Assembly (NCBI GenBank): GCA_013397795.1
Contig: VZTJ01001761.1
Coordinates: 1,161,529 to 1,225,528 of the forward strand
Source: Orthonyx spaldingii
Taxonomy: Eukaryota; Chordata; Aves; Passeriformes; Orthonychidae
Direction: 5' to 3'
DNA: 64,000 nt
The notes under the pieces were generated by a model. That model saw only the letters and a program-made list of their open reading frames with translations. It made no database searches and had not been told where the DNA came from. Of the stretch, positions 36,945 through 49,649 are shown in pieces. Both the position numbers and the translations under genes were made by a program. Numbering within the stretch: the stretch's first letter is position 1; every line of letters starts with the position of its first letter.

Positions 36945-37256
36945 GCTAACAAAATCAGAGCAGGATAGTGAGAGGTAAAACAAGATCTTGGAAATATCTT
37001 GCCCCCACCCCTCCCTTCTTCCCAACTCTACCTCCTCCCCTTCAGTGGTGCAGAGAGACATTCCCCATGCAGGGAATGGGGTTTACAGTCAGTTCATCAC
37101 ACGTTGTTCCTGCCACTGCTCCAGAGTGGGATCATTCCCAAGGCAGACTGTTCTCCATGAACTTCTCCAACGTGTGTTGATCCCATGGGTAACAGTTATC
37201 CACAGATTGCTGCAGTGTGAGTTATACTTCCACAGGGTCAGTCCTTCAGGCACAGC

Positions 37257-37408
37257 CTGCTCCAGCATGGGTCCCCCACAGGGTCACAGGTCCTACCTGC
37301 TCCAGCACGGGCTCCTCTCTCCAAAGGTCAGCAGGTGTCTGCCAGGACCCTGCTCCAGCATGGGCTTCCCATGGGTTCACAGCCTCCTCTCAGCATCCCC
37401 CTGCTCCA
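37257..37408 (-). repeat. Four spaced repeats inside the LTR
   Basis: CTGCTCCA (in three cases CTGCTCCAGCAYGGG) recurs at 37257, 37297, 37350 and 37401, at spacings of 40, 53 and 51 bp. Such arrays are typical of LTR U3 or downstream repeats and can alter promoter strength. Confidence 0.7.
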
Positions 37409-37843
37409 TTTTGAGTCTCCTCCATGGGCTGCAGGTGGATGTCTGCATTCCAGGGTCCCCCATGAGCTGCAGGGGCACAGCTGCCTCACCATGGTCTCAC
37501 CAGGGGCTGCAGGGGAATTTCAGCTCCAGTGTCTGGAGCAGCTCCTGCTCCTCCTTCTGCACTGACCTTGGTGTCTGCAGGGCTGCTCCTCGCATATATT
37601 GCACAGATGTAACTGCAGCCAGAGAAGAGCAGAGTGAGAATAACTTTTATTCTTTCTTAAATTTGTTATCCCAGAGGTGTTACCACCATCTCTAATGGGC
37701 CCAGCCCTGGCCAGCAGCGGGTCAGCCCTGGAGCTGTCAGGGATGGGCTCTGCCAGACATGGGGGAAGCTTCCAGCAGCTTCTCACAGAAACCATCCCTG
37801 TAGCCCCCCTGCTACCAAAATCTGGCCATGCAAACCCAGTACA

Positions 37844-37849
37844 GTAGTC
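37844..37849. repeat. Right copy of the 6-bp target-site duplication (GTAGTC)
   Basis: GTAGTC directly after the CA that ends the LTR; exact copy of 36756-36761. Confidence 0.75.
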
Positions 37850-40800
37850 CAGGGCAGCAACAGCAGAGCAAATTTGGCAGATCAGCAGCTGGATGCAGCC
37901 CTCCCAGTGATGGGATGGGGGAAGGAAGGTGCGGGCTAAGCAGTGGCTGTGGCAGCACGTGCCTCAGGGACCATGCAGGGAGTGCAGCAGCGGTGCCTGG
38001 CAGCTGGAGCCCCTCGGTTATTCAGCCTACACAGCATAAACTAAACCCTAAGGACATATAATATGGCCTTTGCCAGGAAAGGAATGCAAGACATCAAGAA
38101 CAACAACCTCTCCCATATGCCGAGCATCTTCCAGAGAATCCCCCATAGCCTGGCAAAGTGCGCTGCCAAACTGACCACTAACCACAGCCAGACAAGTCTC
38201 CAGGTGCTGGGCACCAATTCATTCTGAAAAGTGACTGCTCCTGGTTTAGGACCAAATATCCTCCTTTCCCATTAATGCTCTGTTGTTGGCGCCATCTTTT
38301 GCCGTCCCACACCATGAAAACCAAGCAGGAAAAAGTAAATGTCAAGGAGAAGTTAAAAACATGATATGCTAATTAGCAAGTGTTCTCAGAGTGTTAGCCC
38401 CACATAATAACTACTGACCTGTTTGGGTATATTTTCAAATGCTCTTTTTTTTTTTTCCAAGTTGGCTTCTTCTGCAGCTTCAGATTAAGCAGTTGCCTTA
38501 AAGCCTTCATTTTAAAGCCTGCGTTGCTCTCACCCATCTGGCAACTTTATGTTGTATAATACAAGGGAGTGCACAGTATGTGGCATAAATTACAGACAAG
38601 AAGAATGAACAGCACAGCATGTAGGGTAAATTAAAGCAGGCATTCTTCATGGCCCATAGCAGAGAAGGACAGAACAATTTTGCATCATAAATACAGGAAA
38701 AACATGTGTTTTCAAATGAGAATTTTTTTAAAAAAATAAATAAAAAAGATATGCCCTCAGAGGCAGGCAGCTTGTTCCTAGAGGCAGCAGCAACCATGCA
38801 AAACCACATAAAGGAGTAAAGAAAGGCATAATGGTAGATAACAAGAGGTAACAGATTGCAGTAGGAGGACAAAGAAAGAAACCAAATGCTGAGATGGAGC
38901 AAGCCCCAGTGGACTTTTAAAAACAAGAGTGCAAATTGAAAATGAAAGGAGCAGAAAGCACACAGAGATCTGAGGATGAAAACCATGCCCATTGTTTTTC
39001 TGTGGTGTGAGCATATGCAATGCACACCGCTTGTTAGTGACACATCACTTCACATCAAAGGAGCTCCTGACCATGGCCTGGTGCACTCAGCACAGCCCCA
39101 GGAGCCTTCTGCTCTGAAGATCCAGAAGTCCTGACCATCCTATGCTGCTCCTCACCCTCTGGACCATCGTGTGGGCCTGTGTGTGTCCAAACATGCCCAC
39201 GCAGGAGAGAAGGATTGGGACAAATTGGACAAAGTGGGAAAAGTTGAGTAAACTCCACTTGCTAGCAAGAGCCAGAGCATTCATTCTGTGCCTGACCTCT
39301 CCAGTCCTGGGTGTCTTACCTCATCTTGTGAGCTACCACAGCAGCTTACACCAACCTAGGGCACAGCTGTTGCTCTTCCACTGTCGTGCCGTGGCCCTTT
39401 CCTTGTGCCAACGCTGGTGCCTGTAGTGCTGCGCTGGGAATCACTGCAGGGGACTAATTCTGCTAAGCTAACCTTACCAAAGAAAAAAAAGGTGACTAAT
39501 TGCAGATCTTCTTCTTGCTGGGGTGGAGTTACTCAAGTTGTGAGCCAGTTTAAGCCACTGAATGGGCAATTTGAGTTCTGGATTGGAAGTGCAGGACCGT
39601 GGCAACTTCAGTTTAGATGAGGTTAAGCTGCCATGGAACGGTGCTCTGGCTGTTTTCTTGTCCCACCCTGAGCTGTTTTTGTCAATTTAGAATATGTTTT
39701 TCTTAAGGCAGGGAGTGTTTCCCATTATGTGTTTGTGCATTGCCTAGCAAGTTGGAACCCTGATCTGAGGTGGAAACTTGAGGCCCCACCATAGTACAAA
39801 TAATAAATGTAACACAGTGAAGAACAGATGCATTCACATATGGTGCATTATAATTCAGACAAATAAAAATTCTTATGTTGTATGTTAAAATAATTCTATA
39901 TGTGCCACAGTTAGCATGAAAACTGAAAATGAAAACAAAGGCATGAAGAGTCCAGGCATTTAGGAGTACGTCTCCTACATCTGCATCCACAAACACAGGC
40001 TCCTCTGTGGCCAGTCCTCATTGCCTCATCATGCAACAGTGCCCTGTAACTTTAGTGTTGCCCAGGTTGTGCTGCCTTTTTATTTTTAATGTTAATTTCA
40101 GAATTCCTTTCCAGCCTATGCAGGCATCTCCCCAGCCAGCCGTCCCCTCGACTGCACATATGGGGCTGTACATAAAATATCCACAGCTTCTTCCTTTTGC
40201 ACAGCTCCCAAAGAGCACACCACTTCTGTCTTCTTGAGAATGTGGTCTCTAATGGCAGCGTCCTCCTGGGGCAGTTTAGGTTTCCACTGGACTCTGAATA
40301 GGATGTGACAGAGGGTGTTTTTTCCTGGGCTGTGCTGGCATTGGCAATAATAGTAGCAACAGCTATTTGCAAAGAGGAAAGTTATTTGTGGCAATCTCTG
40401 GCATATAGTATCATTTCAGTCTTTTGGAAAAGGCACCTTCCAAGAAAAGAAAGAATGAATTTTGAAAGAGTTGCAGCCATATGGCAGTTCTGAGTGAATT
40501 TTACGTCAGGTTCTCACAGGTTGATAGAGGTGGGAAAAAGTTCTTCAAGTGTGTCTTTATTAATTTTTTTTTTATTCACACCAACTGAAACTTTGTTGTT
40601 CCAATTTTCAGAAGATTTATTCTGTATATAAGAAGTGCTGCAGATTTTGGAGGGTTGTTTTACATTCTTCAAAAGTAATTAAATGGTTTGATTCCTTTTT
40701 AAAGCACCAAAATTTCATCAGGCTATAAAGTCATGAGCTTTGCCTCTATAATTAACATTCATAAATACAGACTTAGCAGGGCTGGCTTTCAAAAGGATGA

Positions 40801-43800
40801 TGCATTTCAGGAATACAAATTTGCATATACAAACTGGATACACCAAATGCAGCATTTCTGACTTCTCGATATCAATTTACTTCTTTTACTAATTTGCATC
40901 CTTGCTAATCAATGAAACACTAAGAAAAAAAAAAGCAGTTTGGACAATTGCCAAAAGTATATCACAAGGGAGCGTAAATCAAGGCACTAGTCCTCTATGC
41001 TGAGCATTCATTAGTAACTAACATTAAATTGAAGTGAACCTTTTTACAAGCAAGGAAAACAGGCAATCCTGGAAATTGTTTTACTAGCAGCTCTTTATCC
41101 CACTTTTCCTTTCCAGGGCAACTGGAGGAAACACAGTCTAAGCAACACATTTGGCATCAAAGATCTTATATAGTTTCCACTGTATTAATAGATTCGGAAA
41201 ATGTGCAGAAAATAATATCCATAGAAAAGGTACATAGGGCCAAGCTGTTGCCCAGAAGCAGGACTTTTATTTCATAGGTGTGGACACAAAAATTAACAGT
41301 TCTACATCAGTCTCAGCTATCTGCTTGAGAAACCCATTCTAGTAGATGTCAAGCACTGACCATACAGAGGATCACAAGCAGCATTTGGACTTCAGCATCG
41401 GTGGTGGCAACTTGACAACAAGAGAGAGCTGAAAAACATCAAGTATTTCTTCATTCAAACCAAACTGGTTCTTGCCAGTAAAGTGAGGTAAAATCCTTGC
41501 CATACTGTGGGATTAAATAATTGAAGAATAGGGCCAGGCTCTCCCAAGCCAGTGTATGAACTCAGAAGTTTATTTAGGCTGCTGGACCAGTGCCAGTTTA
41601 CAACTGCTAATGAGCTGATCCCCACAACCTTTTTCCTTTTAAACCAGTCAGAATTAACCAAGATAAACCCTTCAGCCCTATGCTACTGGTTGCCTGAGGA
41701 AATGTTTTGAAAGGATTCTTGCCCAAAATGTAAATATCTCAAAAACTAATTTCTGAGCATATATTTGGTGTATTACTGGAATTGTTGAACATCCTATATA
41801 ATATGAGCATGTCCTGCCTCCTATGTGAAAACCCATGTAGCCAGTAATTTTCTGGTACTTTTGGAACATCTGCTCACTTCTGCAGCAAAGCAGTTAGCAC
41901 ACACAATTAGAAATGCAATCATGCTATAGTAGATGGTTTTTCCTGAATTCTAGTGTGTAAAACCTTGCAACTTTACCTTGGCAAAGGGTTAAGAGTTCAC
42001 CAAAGCCTGCAGTCTGCCTGAGCTTTAGCTCTTCTTAATGTGGGGAACACCTTGGTAAGCACCTTGGGCCTTTGTGGTGTCCACCAGCTCCACGTCAGTA
42101 CAAGTGACTGAGAACAGCTCGCAGAAACCTGAGAAGAAATCAACCTCGTTCCTCCAGAGGTGTTCTTAGGGAGAACAGACTCAGCTGGACCTGCCCAATG
42201 TTGCCTTCTCCCTCTGTCTTCCCACAGGCAATAATTGGTTGGATTAGTGAGAGGCCAGGATGAGAAAAAAAGCAGGTCATACTCCAGCAGTGAAGACTAT
42301 CACCACCCACTTGTCACTCCCTTCTCTGATTTTTCTCACAACCATCATCTACAGTGAGAAGTATATGGTGTCTTTTGGGCTCCCACTCCTATCCAGCTGG
42401 CTTATCCTCTTCAAATTCTATTTCTCTAATGACTTTAGCTTTCCCCCCCCTCTAATCCTGGAGCCCTTTTTTTGACTCAGCACTGATCACCATGAAAAAA
42501 TGCAACAACAAAACTTCCTTCCTCCTTTTGCTCCCATTTGCACAGGGCTGGCAGAGTTCCTCAGTGCTCGGGATCTGGTTCATTCGGTGACCTCCTAGTG
42601 AGTCACCAGGAGCACAGAGCCACAGCCTTCTGAAGGCACGTGGTGACCTGCTCCAGCCCTGCAGAGTGAGTGGGGAATCACAGGACTGCAGTGGACGAGT
42701 CCACAGCATGGAATCAGCAGCACCCTGAAAGCCAGGAGGAGATGAGGGTTGGCAGGAGCTTCTTCCCTGAGTATCCTTGGGTGGCAGCAGCTGGCTGGGC
42801 ATGGAGAAACCCTGCTGGCCCTGGGTTTGCACTGTGTTTTCCACCTGTGAGTGTGCAAGGGCAGTCAGTCTGTCTGTGAGCAGAAGAGCAAAGAGCCTGA
42901 ATGTGTGCATGTGGAGAGAGCAGGAGGAAAAGGGGGTGAGTATGGGAAGGAGTTGTTTGGAAAGAGAGCTCATAACCATGGTTATGTGTTCGTACACATG
43001 TGGGTCTGTAGGAGAAGAGAGACCAGCTTGTGGACTGGAAGTGATGGGAAAGTTTTGCAGTTTTGATTTTGACAGTTTTTCTGAAGATAGCTCACGGCTT
43101 CTTGCGCAGTTCACGGAGGAGCTGAATTATTCCTTTTCCAGGCTCGCACTTTGGGGAAAGCCTTTCTGTGAATTTTTATGGTGTTTTTCTACTCACTGTG
43201 GTATTTGCAGATATTAAGGGAGGTTGGAGCAGAGAGAACAGGCCCCCTAAATCCATAATCAGTGTGTGCAATTACATTCATGAATGTCACCATCGATAAA
43301 CAGAGCATGTTGTACAACCAACCAAGCCTTTCCAAACACAGAACATTTTTATATGACCCATCAGAGCTATAAGGAGACATTTTGATGCCATCCTCCACTC
43401 CCCACTTCAGTCTGCGCTTCTCCAACTCCTAAACTTCTTCTGGCCACCACTTCTGCCTTCAGGTTCTCATCTTTGGTTTGCAGCCACAGCGACAAGACCT
43501 GGCACTGGTCTGTTGCTTTTTCCCCAGTTCAAAGTGGCCCTTTCACCCTGCTGTTCCTCTCCTGTCCATGGAAGCCTTGCACCTTCCTGTAAACCAAGTC
43601 TTCCCTTTCCTGGGAACGAGTCCTTGGTCTTGTGTTGCGTCCTATCTAACTTGACCAAGTTCTTTTTGCATGTGCTTGTTGTGTGACAGAAGACATCTGA
43701 AGTATCTTCTAAACATGAACAATCAGCCCCTTCCACCGTAGTCAATGGGACGTTTGCCAACAGCTGTACAAAAATTGGGCTCGAACTCTCATCTGAAAGA

Positions 43801-46099
43801 CAGATGAATAAAAGAATGCAACAGACATTGCTGCTGAAAATAGCCAATTTCTAATTCCCACAGCTCTTTCTTGGTGGTTTAAAATAAGCCTTTCTGCATT
43901 AAGACTACAGTTTTCAAACCAACAAAATTAAAAAAACCTAAAAGTTCTTTCTGAGTGTTGTTTCAATTAGTTTTCCATGATCCATACTCTTGATGTGTGA
44001 ATTTTCCCATTAGATTCAGATTTCTTTGGTTTGCTCTCCATGGATGAGGCATACCCTGGACAGTGGCAGTGGGACGAGACCTCTCATTTTTACATCCAAG
44101 GGGCCAAAGGAAATGAGTCAGCAAATTGGCAAGGTCCTCTCTGATTGCAAAACTGCTGAGCATGATCAGTCCTTGGGATTCAATACCTTTACCCCTGCCT
44201 TGCAGCTCCAGGTCTGTCTGCTAAGGGATCATGGTTTCAGGGTCATGAATGAGCAGGTACTTTCATTCTGTGTGCTACTCTAGTCCTCAATACATGCATT
44301 TGAAGGACCTGACTGCTAGTTATTATTAAGAATATTTTTTACTCCTGTGACTGAATCAGCTGCTGCCTGGAAGCATTACATTTAAGTAATGGATTGTTGT
44401 TACTAGTGGGTTTTGAGTTAAAACAGACGCCACAAAGATTGTTCTGACCACAAAGAAGCATGTGGAGGAAATCAGAAAAACATAACTTGGAGGAGTAAGA
44501 CTTGGGGTAGCCTTTCAAGAAGCAACAAGTTGTCTTTTCAGGGTAGAACTTGAGCCATTTATGAAAAGTACTCTATATTTGTGCTGCCTGTGACTGAATT
44601 TGATGGTTCAGGAGTTTTATTCCACTCCTACATTCCCTGATTTCCACTGTAGGTGTGCTCTAAGCCTACTTGGTGCACAAGTTTGGGGAACCCCAAACAG
44701 GCTAAGATCCATTAAGCATTTATTTTGTTTCTTTTCTTCATGCCTGCCTCTAATGTATTTCATCTGCTACAAACAGCAAGTGTGAACCACATTGAAGTAA
44801 TGAAATGTCAATACGCAAATGATAACATTTCTCACGGACAATGTAAAGGGCAGGAATATAAACTTAAGTCTCAAAGGCAATAAATGCTCCTAAATTAGTC
44901 TTGAAAAAATGCATTTCATCTGGATAAAATGCATGAAAATTTACATATGTTAGTATTAATTACTCTTCTTCCCTATTAAGTACAAACTGCTTTGCTGATT
45001 ATGGAATACAACTCGGGAAAGAAGATAAGTTTGTTCTAAGGAAAGCACAGTAATTGCCCCTATATTTCCATTCAACCACTCTCCAGTTTTTCATGTCCAG
45101 ACCCTTCTATTATATTATGTCTAAATGAGGTTGAAAACCTATTCCTTTGGGATTTTGCTACTGGTTGGCCTTGGGACAGGATTTCATCCCATGAATGCCC
45201 AGAGCCTGGCAACTAATAATGACTGTGCACCTTGGGCTTTCACCTGAACTGGGTCTGGGGGAGTTAAAATTTTGTATCCAGAGAAACAAAAAGAGCTGTT
45301 AAAATTTTGATTTTCAGTGCAAGTCATCATTTGCCATATGGTCAGGTATTTACCCCAACTCCATGTTGTTCAGCAGTCACAGAGGTTTGTGGGGGATGGG
45401 GGTGAAGCAGGGGATTGTTGTTTTGATTTCCAAGTTCCAAGTGCAGCAAACTGTCTCTAAATTGCTGTCACCACAATGCCTCTGAACCAGTCTGCTGTGT
45501 GAGTCTGACTGGAAAAAGCCCCAAAAAACACTGTCCTTTATCCTCCACCTCCCACACCCTTGCTGTGTGTCCTTCAAAGCTGGACTGGACTCCGGGACCT
45601 TTCATGCACAGCCCCATCTTACCTGACTTGCAAGCAGACAAGACCTGTCAAACCAAGCACAGGAAAGATAATCAGAGTGCTAATACTGGCATTTTCAACT
45701 TTGTTCCTACTTTCAGTGGTGAAAAGCAGATTCCCCTCCCAATCATTAGGCTACTCAAGTTGCCAGAAAGGCAAATAGCCAATATACACCCACTGCCCAC
45801 CTCTACGGGGCTTTGTGTTGTTGTTTGTCATTTATTTCTGCGGCTGGTACTAATTTTCAGTTTGTCATCCTTTGACTCATTGAAATTCTTCCTCTTCAAA
45901 AAGGATGCATCTCCCTGCCGACCACGGAAAAAATGTGGCATGCAATTCAATCCTTTCCTGATAGCACCGGAGACGAGGAGAGGGCAAGTTAGAACACCAT
46001 GATGAGGAAGTTCTGTCATTTCCAGAAGGAAGCATGATTCACTGTGCAGAGCATTTTTGGGAGCCTGAATCAGAGCTGTCGAGGAAGTCAGTTCTTGGA
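37850..46099. other. No gene seen; gene-poor
   Basis: Holds an overlapping E2F-like (TTGGCGCC, 38286-38293) and YY1-like (GCCATCTT, 38291-38298) motif pair. Long frames on the minus strand at 38507-39043 (178 codons, hydrophobic because the + strand is purine-rich) and 42452-43114 (220 codons) lack domains. No repeats were recognised. Confidence 0.4.
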
Positions 46100-47850
46100 C
46101 AGTTTAATGTTTAGTTTAACTATGACTTTACCGGTGAAACGCGTGCCTCTCCCCACAGCCAGTGGGTACGGAGAGATCAGATAACATGCCACCAAGGAGC
46201 AGGCAAGAAGATTGCCAAGGAAGCAGCTTTCAAATGTTTCGGGTAAAATGAGGAGTGCCCCAGAAAAATCTGTCCTTAAATGTCATTGCAAAGCAGCGCT
46301 CTCCTGAAAGCAGATTTGAGGGAGAAATATTTTCTCACACTTTTCCCAAGCACAGCGCAGGCAGTGGGAGGGACCTGCAGGGTGGCCATAAGGAGCCTGC
46401 GAGGAGGGGAGGGCCATGCAGTGAGCTGCAGCCGGGCTCCTTCCCAAAAGGTCTGGAATTAGCGCACTAGCGGAGAGACGGCTTCATTAGTCATGGCACA
46501 GACCAGCTAAGTAAAGCTATCCACAGAAAGAATGAGTTGTGTGCTAGCTGCCAACGGACTGCAGGAGAAATTCAAGTTGTTGCTTTTAATTGCCTATTGT
46601 GCCCTAAAAGAATTGTGATTTGATTAATGTAGTGTCCCCCCTCCGCCCACCGCACGCCCCCTCACACGCCACAATGCAGGGAACAAGATTAGACCAGCGT
46701 GTCTTTCCCTGATCTTTTGCCTCCCCACCTTCCCTTCTTCCCCATGGGAAAGACAAAAACTTACTGGCAAAGTACACATCTGGGAATGGTCTTCAGCTCA
46801 GGAACTGGGCATATTCCTGGGCTACCACACCTGGTTTGGAGTAAGCGGCCAACTACGCTTTTTCTCCCCAAATGCAGTTTAATAAAGTGAAGAGAGAGAA
46901 GAGAATCTATATTATTGCTTGTGAAGATTAGCAGACTGTTGATGTGTTTGTGCCTCCAGGGATGTGTGTTTATCACCGAGGTCGAGCAGAGGGAACTGTC
47001 AAGATATTTACTGTATGGAAATACATGCAAGAACCCAAAACATAGCGTAGGAGGGCGGCGTTTATAGCCTGTACTTTTAAATAAATAGAAACCATCCTTC
47101 AAACTCACTCTTTGCACTCTGTTGCATAGGGATTTACGTTTCTGGCCTCATGGATAAGGAAAGACTGAGTATTAGGGAGAGGCAGTGTTCTTATAGGATG
47201 TGAAAGGAAATAATGGGATACACTGAGCATGCCTACGCATCCCTCGAAGACGTCACTCTATCTGGGAGCCAAAAGGTAAGGGAGTGGGTTTGCTGACTAT
47301 GACACATGGTGGGAGGAGATCTGAGACACAAAGGAGTCATGGGTGTGAACCAGGAAACAAGACCGTGCCCACCCAGCTTTTTTTGTTTGCTTGAGGAGGA
47401 TGTAAAATATGCTTACACCAGTTGTGCTCCAGCTCCAGCGCTAATTGTTAACAATAAAAGGTCACCAGAAAACAATTGCTGGGAACCAGAATTACACAAG
47501 GGGCCTGGGTAATGCGATCACTCCTTCGCGGGAGAATGCCATCCCGCCAGGGAGCGGGTGCTGGGGGATCCTTGGGAGGGACTGGCCAGGTCAGCGAGGA
47601 AGGGAGGTGCGCGATGGTGTCACTCAGATCTCCCCCGCCACCTCCCTGCTCCCAGACAGACACGCACGCACCAGGCGGTTTCAAGCTTATTTAGCACTTA
47701 TTTTAGGGAGTTTAAATGCAAGGTGAAGGGCCTTTCCTTTCCCTGTTATCCTGGGAGGAGAATATTGGCTTTGACATCCCTCCCTAGGGCAGCACAGGGG
47801 CGTTGAGGGGGCGTGCTGGGTGGGTTTGCACAGCAGGAACAAGGACTGCC
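46100..47850. promoter_or_regulatory. CpG-rich, possibly conserved regulatory zone in the desert
   Basis: CpGs are frequent compared with flanking sequence. 46130-46240 includes TTTACCGGTGAAACGCGTGC, 46400-46690 includes GCGCACTAGCGGAGAGACGG, 47240-47265 includes TCGAAGACGTCAC (one base off a CRE), and 47510-47680 has about a dozen CpGs in 170 bp. Between them, 46570-46640 is AT-rich with a SOX-like CTATTGT (46594-46600) and TGATTAATG. Separate CpG clusters with AT-rich cores suggest an enhancer group or a lncRNA promoter. No exon chain can be defined. Confidence 0.35.
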
Positions 47851-48003
47851 CTCCAAGGGAGGGCTGGGGTGAGCTGGAAGGCTGCTAGCGTATCCCAAAG
47901 GAAAAAGAGGGAGGTACCACTCAAGTGTCTTGTTCCCTCCCAAAATACGTCTCTAATTCATGGGTGTGAGTACTGCTATGCAAGAAATTTCTGAGCTAGC
48001 ATT

Positions 48004-48031
48004 AAATTCATCTGTGCGAACAGATGAATTT
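48004..48031. repeat. Perfect 12-bp inverted repeat with a 4-nt GCGA loop
   Basis: AAATTCATCTGT (48004-48015), loop GCGA (48016-48019), then the exact reverse complement ACAGATGAATTT (48020-48031). Each arm includes an E-box (CATCTG / CAGATG). In RNA from the + strand the loop would be a GNRA tetraloop. Confidence 0.95.
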
Positions 48032-49649
48032 CAAGGGCTGAAAAATCCTGCCAAGCATGTTGGATAAGTGCTTTGACAACCCATCCCGTCCCAGCTCTGT
48101 GTTCTTGTGGCTCTCTGATCTACTTGCACACATCTGCTTGCATGGTCAGCACGCCATGAGCTCCTCTGGTTATTTAACCTTCAGCACTGAACAAAGCTAA
48201 GGGATGTCTGAACCAATGAGAGATCCTTTCAGGCCATGTCCATGCTGAGGAACAGCCTGAATGTCAGAGAGAGGCTGAGTTCAGGCCGTTTGACAGTCAG
48301 TGGTGGGTACAGCAACAAAAATGCCAACCCTGTATGGATTTAGAGGCATTCTGGGTCATCCCATACCTGAGCAGACTCAGACCCTGTCTGTCCTGCCTTC
48401 ATTCCAGGTTCACACAAGTTCAACTATTACTAAATGGTCCAAAGACAGTTATTTATCTTTTCCTATACCTTGCTCTCTGAGAATTTTGTTAGCCCACCCT
48501 AACCTGAAGTCCTGAACCCTGAGCTTTCTGTAGCTGCATCCACCCAGAACAGCACAACTTTGTTACTCCCACAAACACTTTCATCAGCCACAACCAGTTC
48601 CCTGCCAGCCCTTCAAATCAACTCCTGCAGCCAGACTTTACACCAGGGAGAGAGAACAGATACATGTGAGAAGCAGTCATTGGGGGATAGTTCACAACTC
48701 TTTTCCCTTCTTCCAGTGATTGCACTTGTCTGATAGTGCCCATGCAATTTTGAAGGTGTTCTGTTTTGTGATCAAAACAGGCTCAACTTGGGCTCAAGTC
48801 TGTTAAAAGAAGCCACTGCCAAAAACCATTTTCTCAACAATTCCATCAAGTCTAGAGACAGAGGCAAAGATGTGACAGATGACCAAGTAGTTACTCCATA
48901 GGTGTTCAGTACAGAAAATTTCTCAAGAAAGCTGCAGGAATAGCATGCAGTAAAGCAGGACGGGGATAATAACTTCTCGAGCAGCTGAAGGACACTGTGA
49001 GAGATGTTAGATGATTTATGTGAGGGGAACTTGCTGAATTCTCAAGCCATCCCACATGCTGTTCCCTCGTGTGAAGAATTTTGTGTTCTGCAGACAAGGA
49101 GAGCCCAAGGAGTGACAAGGCACATCCTTGTGAGGTCTGGGAGTGAAAAGGGGAACAAAGACTAATTTGGGGCTCAGTTCTCACCAAAAACACCATCATT
49201 ATAAAAAGTGGAAACAAGAGGCCTTTAGTTCTCTTTGAAGGGATGCCAGGTATATGCCAGAAGCTGTTGGAGCATGTCTGGGGTCATGCAGATGCCATAT
49301 GCAGGTCATACAATCTGGGGACTGTGGTGTGCCCAGTAGCAGTGCTAGAAAAGACACTCTGGAGCCCCAGGACTCTGGGTGCTGCAGGTATTTTGTCTAT
49401 GACTCCAGCCCCATTTAGTTCAGCTTGGTCACAGCACATCAGAAAGATGCCAATAATCTGATGAGGATCCAGATCATTGTTGCAATCCCCACAAGTACAA
49501 CAAAAATTATCTGCGGGGGAAGGACTGAACAAACTGTATTTGCTTACTGTAAATAAAAAGAGATAGGAGTGAATGCTGAGAATGTTTTTAAATATCTAAA
49601 GAGTTACTGCAAATAGCAGAACATATCTGTGTTAGTCTGCGGTGACCTA
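48032..49649. other. No gene seen
   Basis: Ordinary unique sequence between the inverted repeat and an old CR1 copy. Confidence 0.45.

Larger units (their letters stand above)
36762..37843 (-). mobile_element. Solo LTR of an avian endogenous retrovirus
   Basis: A 1,082-bp element bounded by TG...CA termini and flanked by an identical 6-bp duplication, so both ends are preserved. Sequence throughout matches a large LTR family I recall from bird genomes: near one end GCCAGGCACCCACCAAAGCC and the CCCTCTGCAGCTGGACAGG block, centrally GGGCTGCAGG blocks, at the other end GGGGAAGCTTCCAGCAGCTTC. It is inserted in minus orientation: AATAAA reads on the minus strand at 36944-36939. Four spaced copies of CTGCTCCA (37257, 37297, 37350, 37401) show internal repeats. 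No gag, pol or env flanks it, so the provirus was lost by LTR-LTR recombination. A 6-bp duplication would fit a class II (ERVK-like) integrase; the family name is not certain. Confidence 0.85.

Noticed and set aside
36988..37695. 235-codon + strand open frame
   Set aside because: It runs antisense through the solo LTR; its repeated peptide units only mirror the internal LTR repeats.
38507..39043. 178-codon minus-strand frame that looks like a membrane protein
   Set aside because: Hydrophobicity comes from the purine-rich + strand (A/G-rich runs read in reverse); no family match.
42452..43114. 220-codon minus-strand frame, overlapped by a 146-codon + strand frame
   Set aside because: No domain, no splice sites, moderately GC-rich DNA with few stops in several frames.
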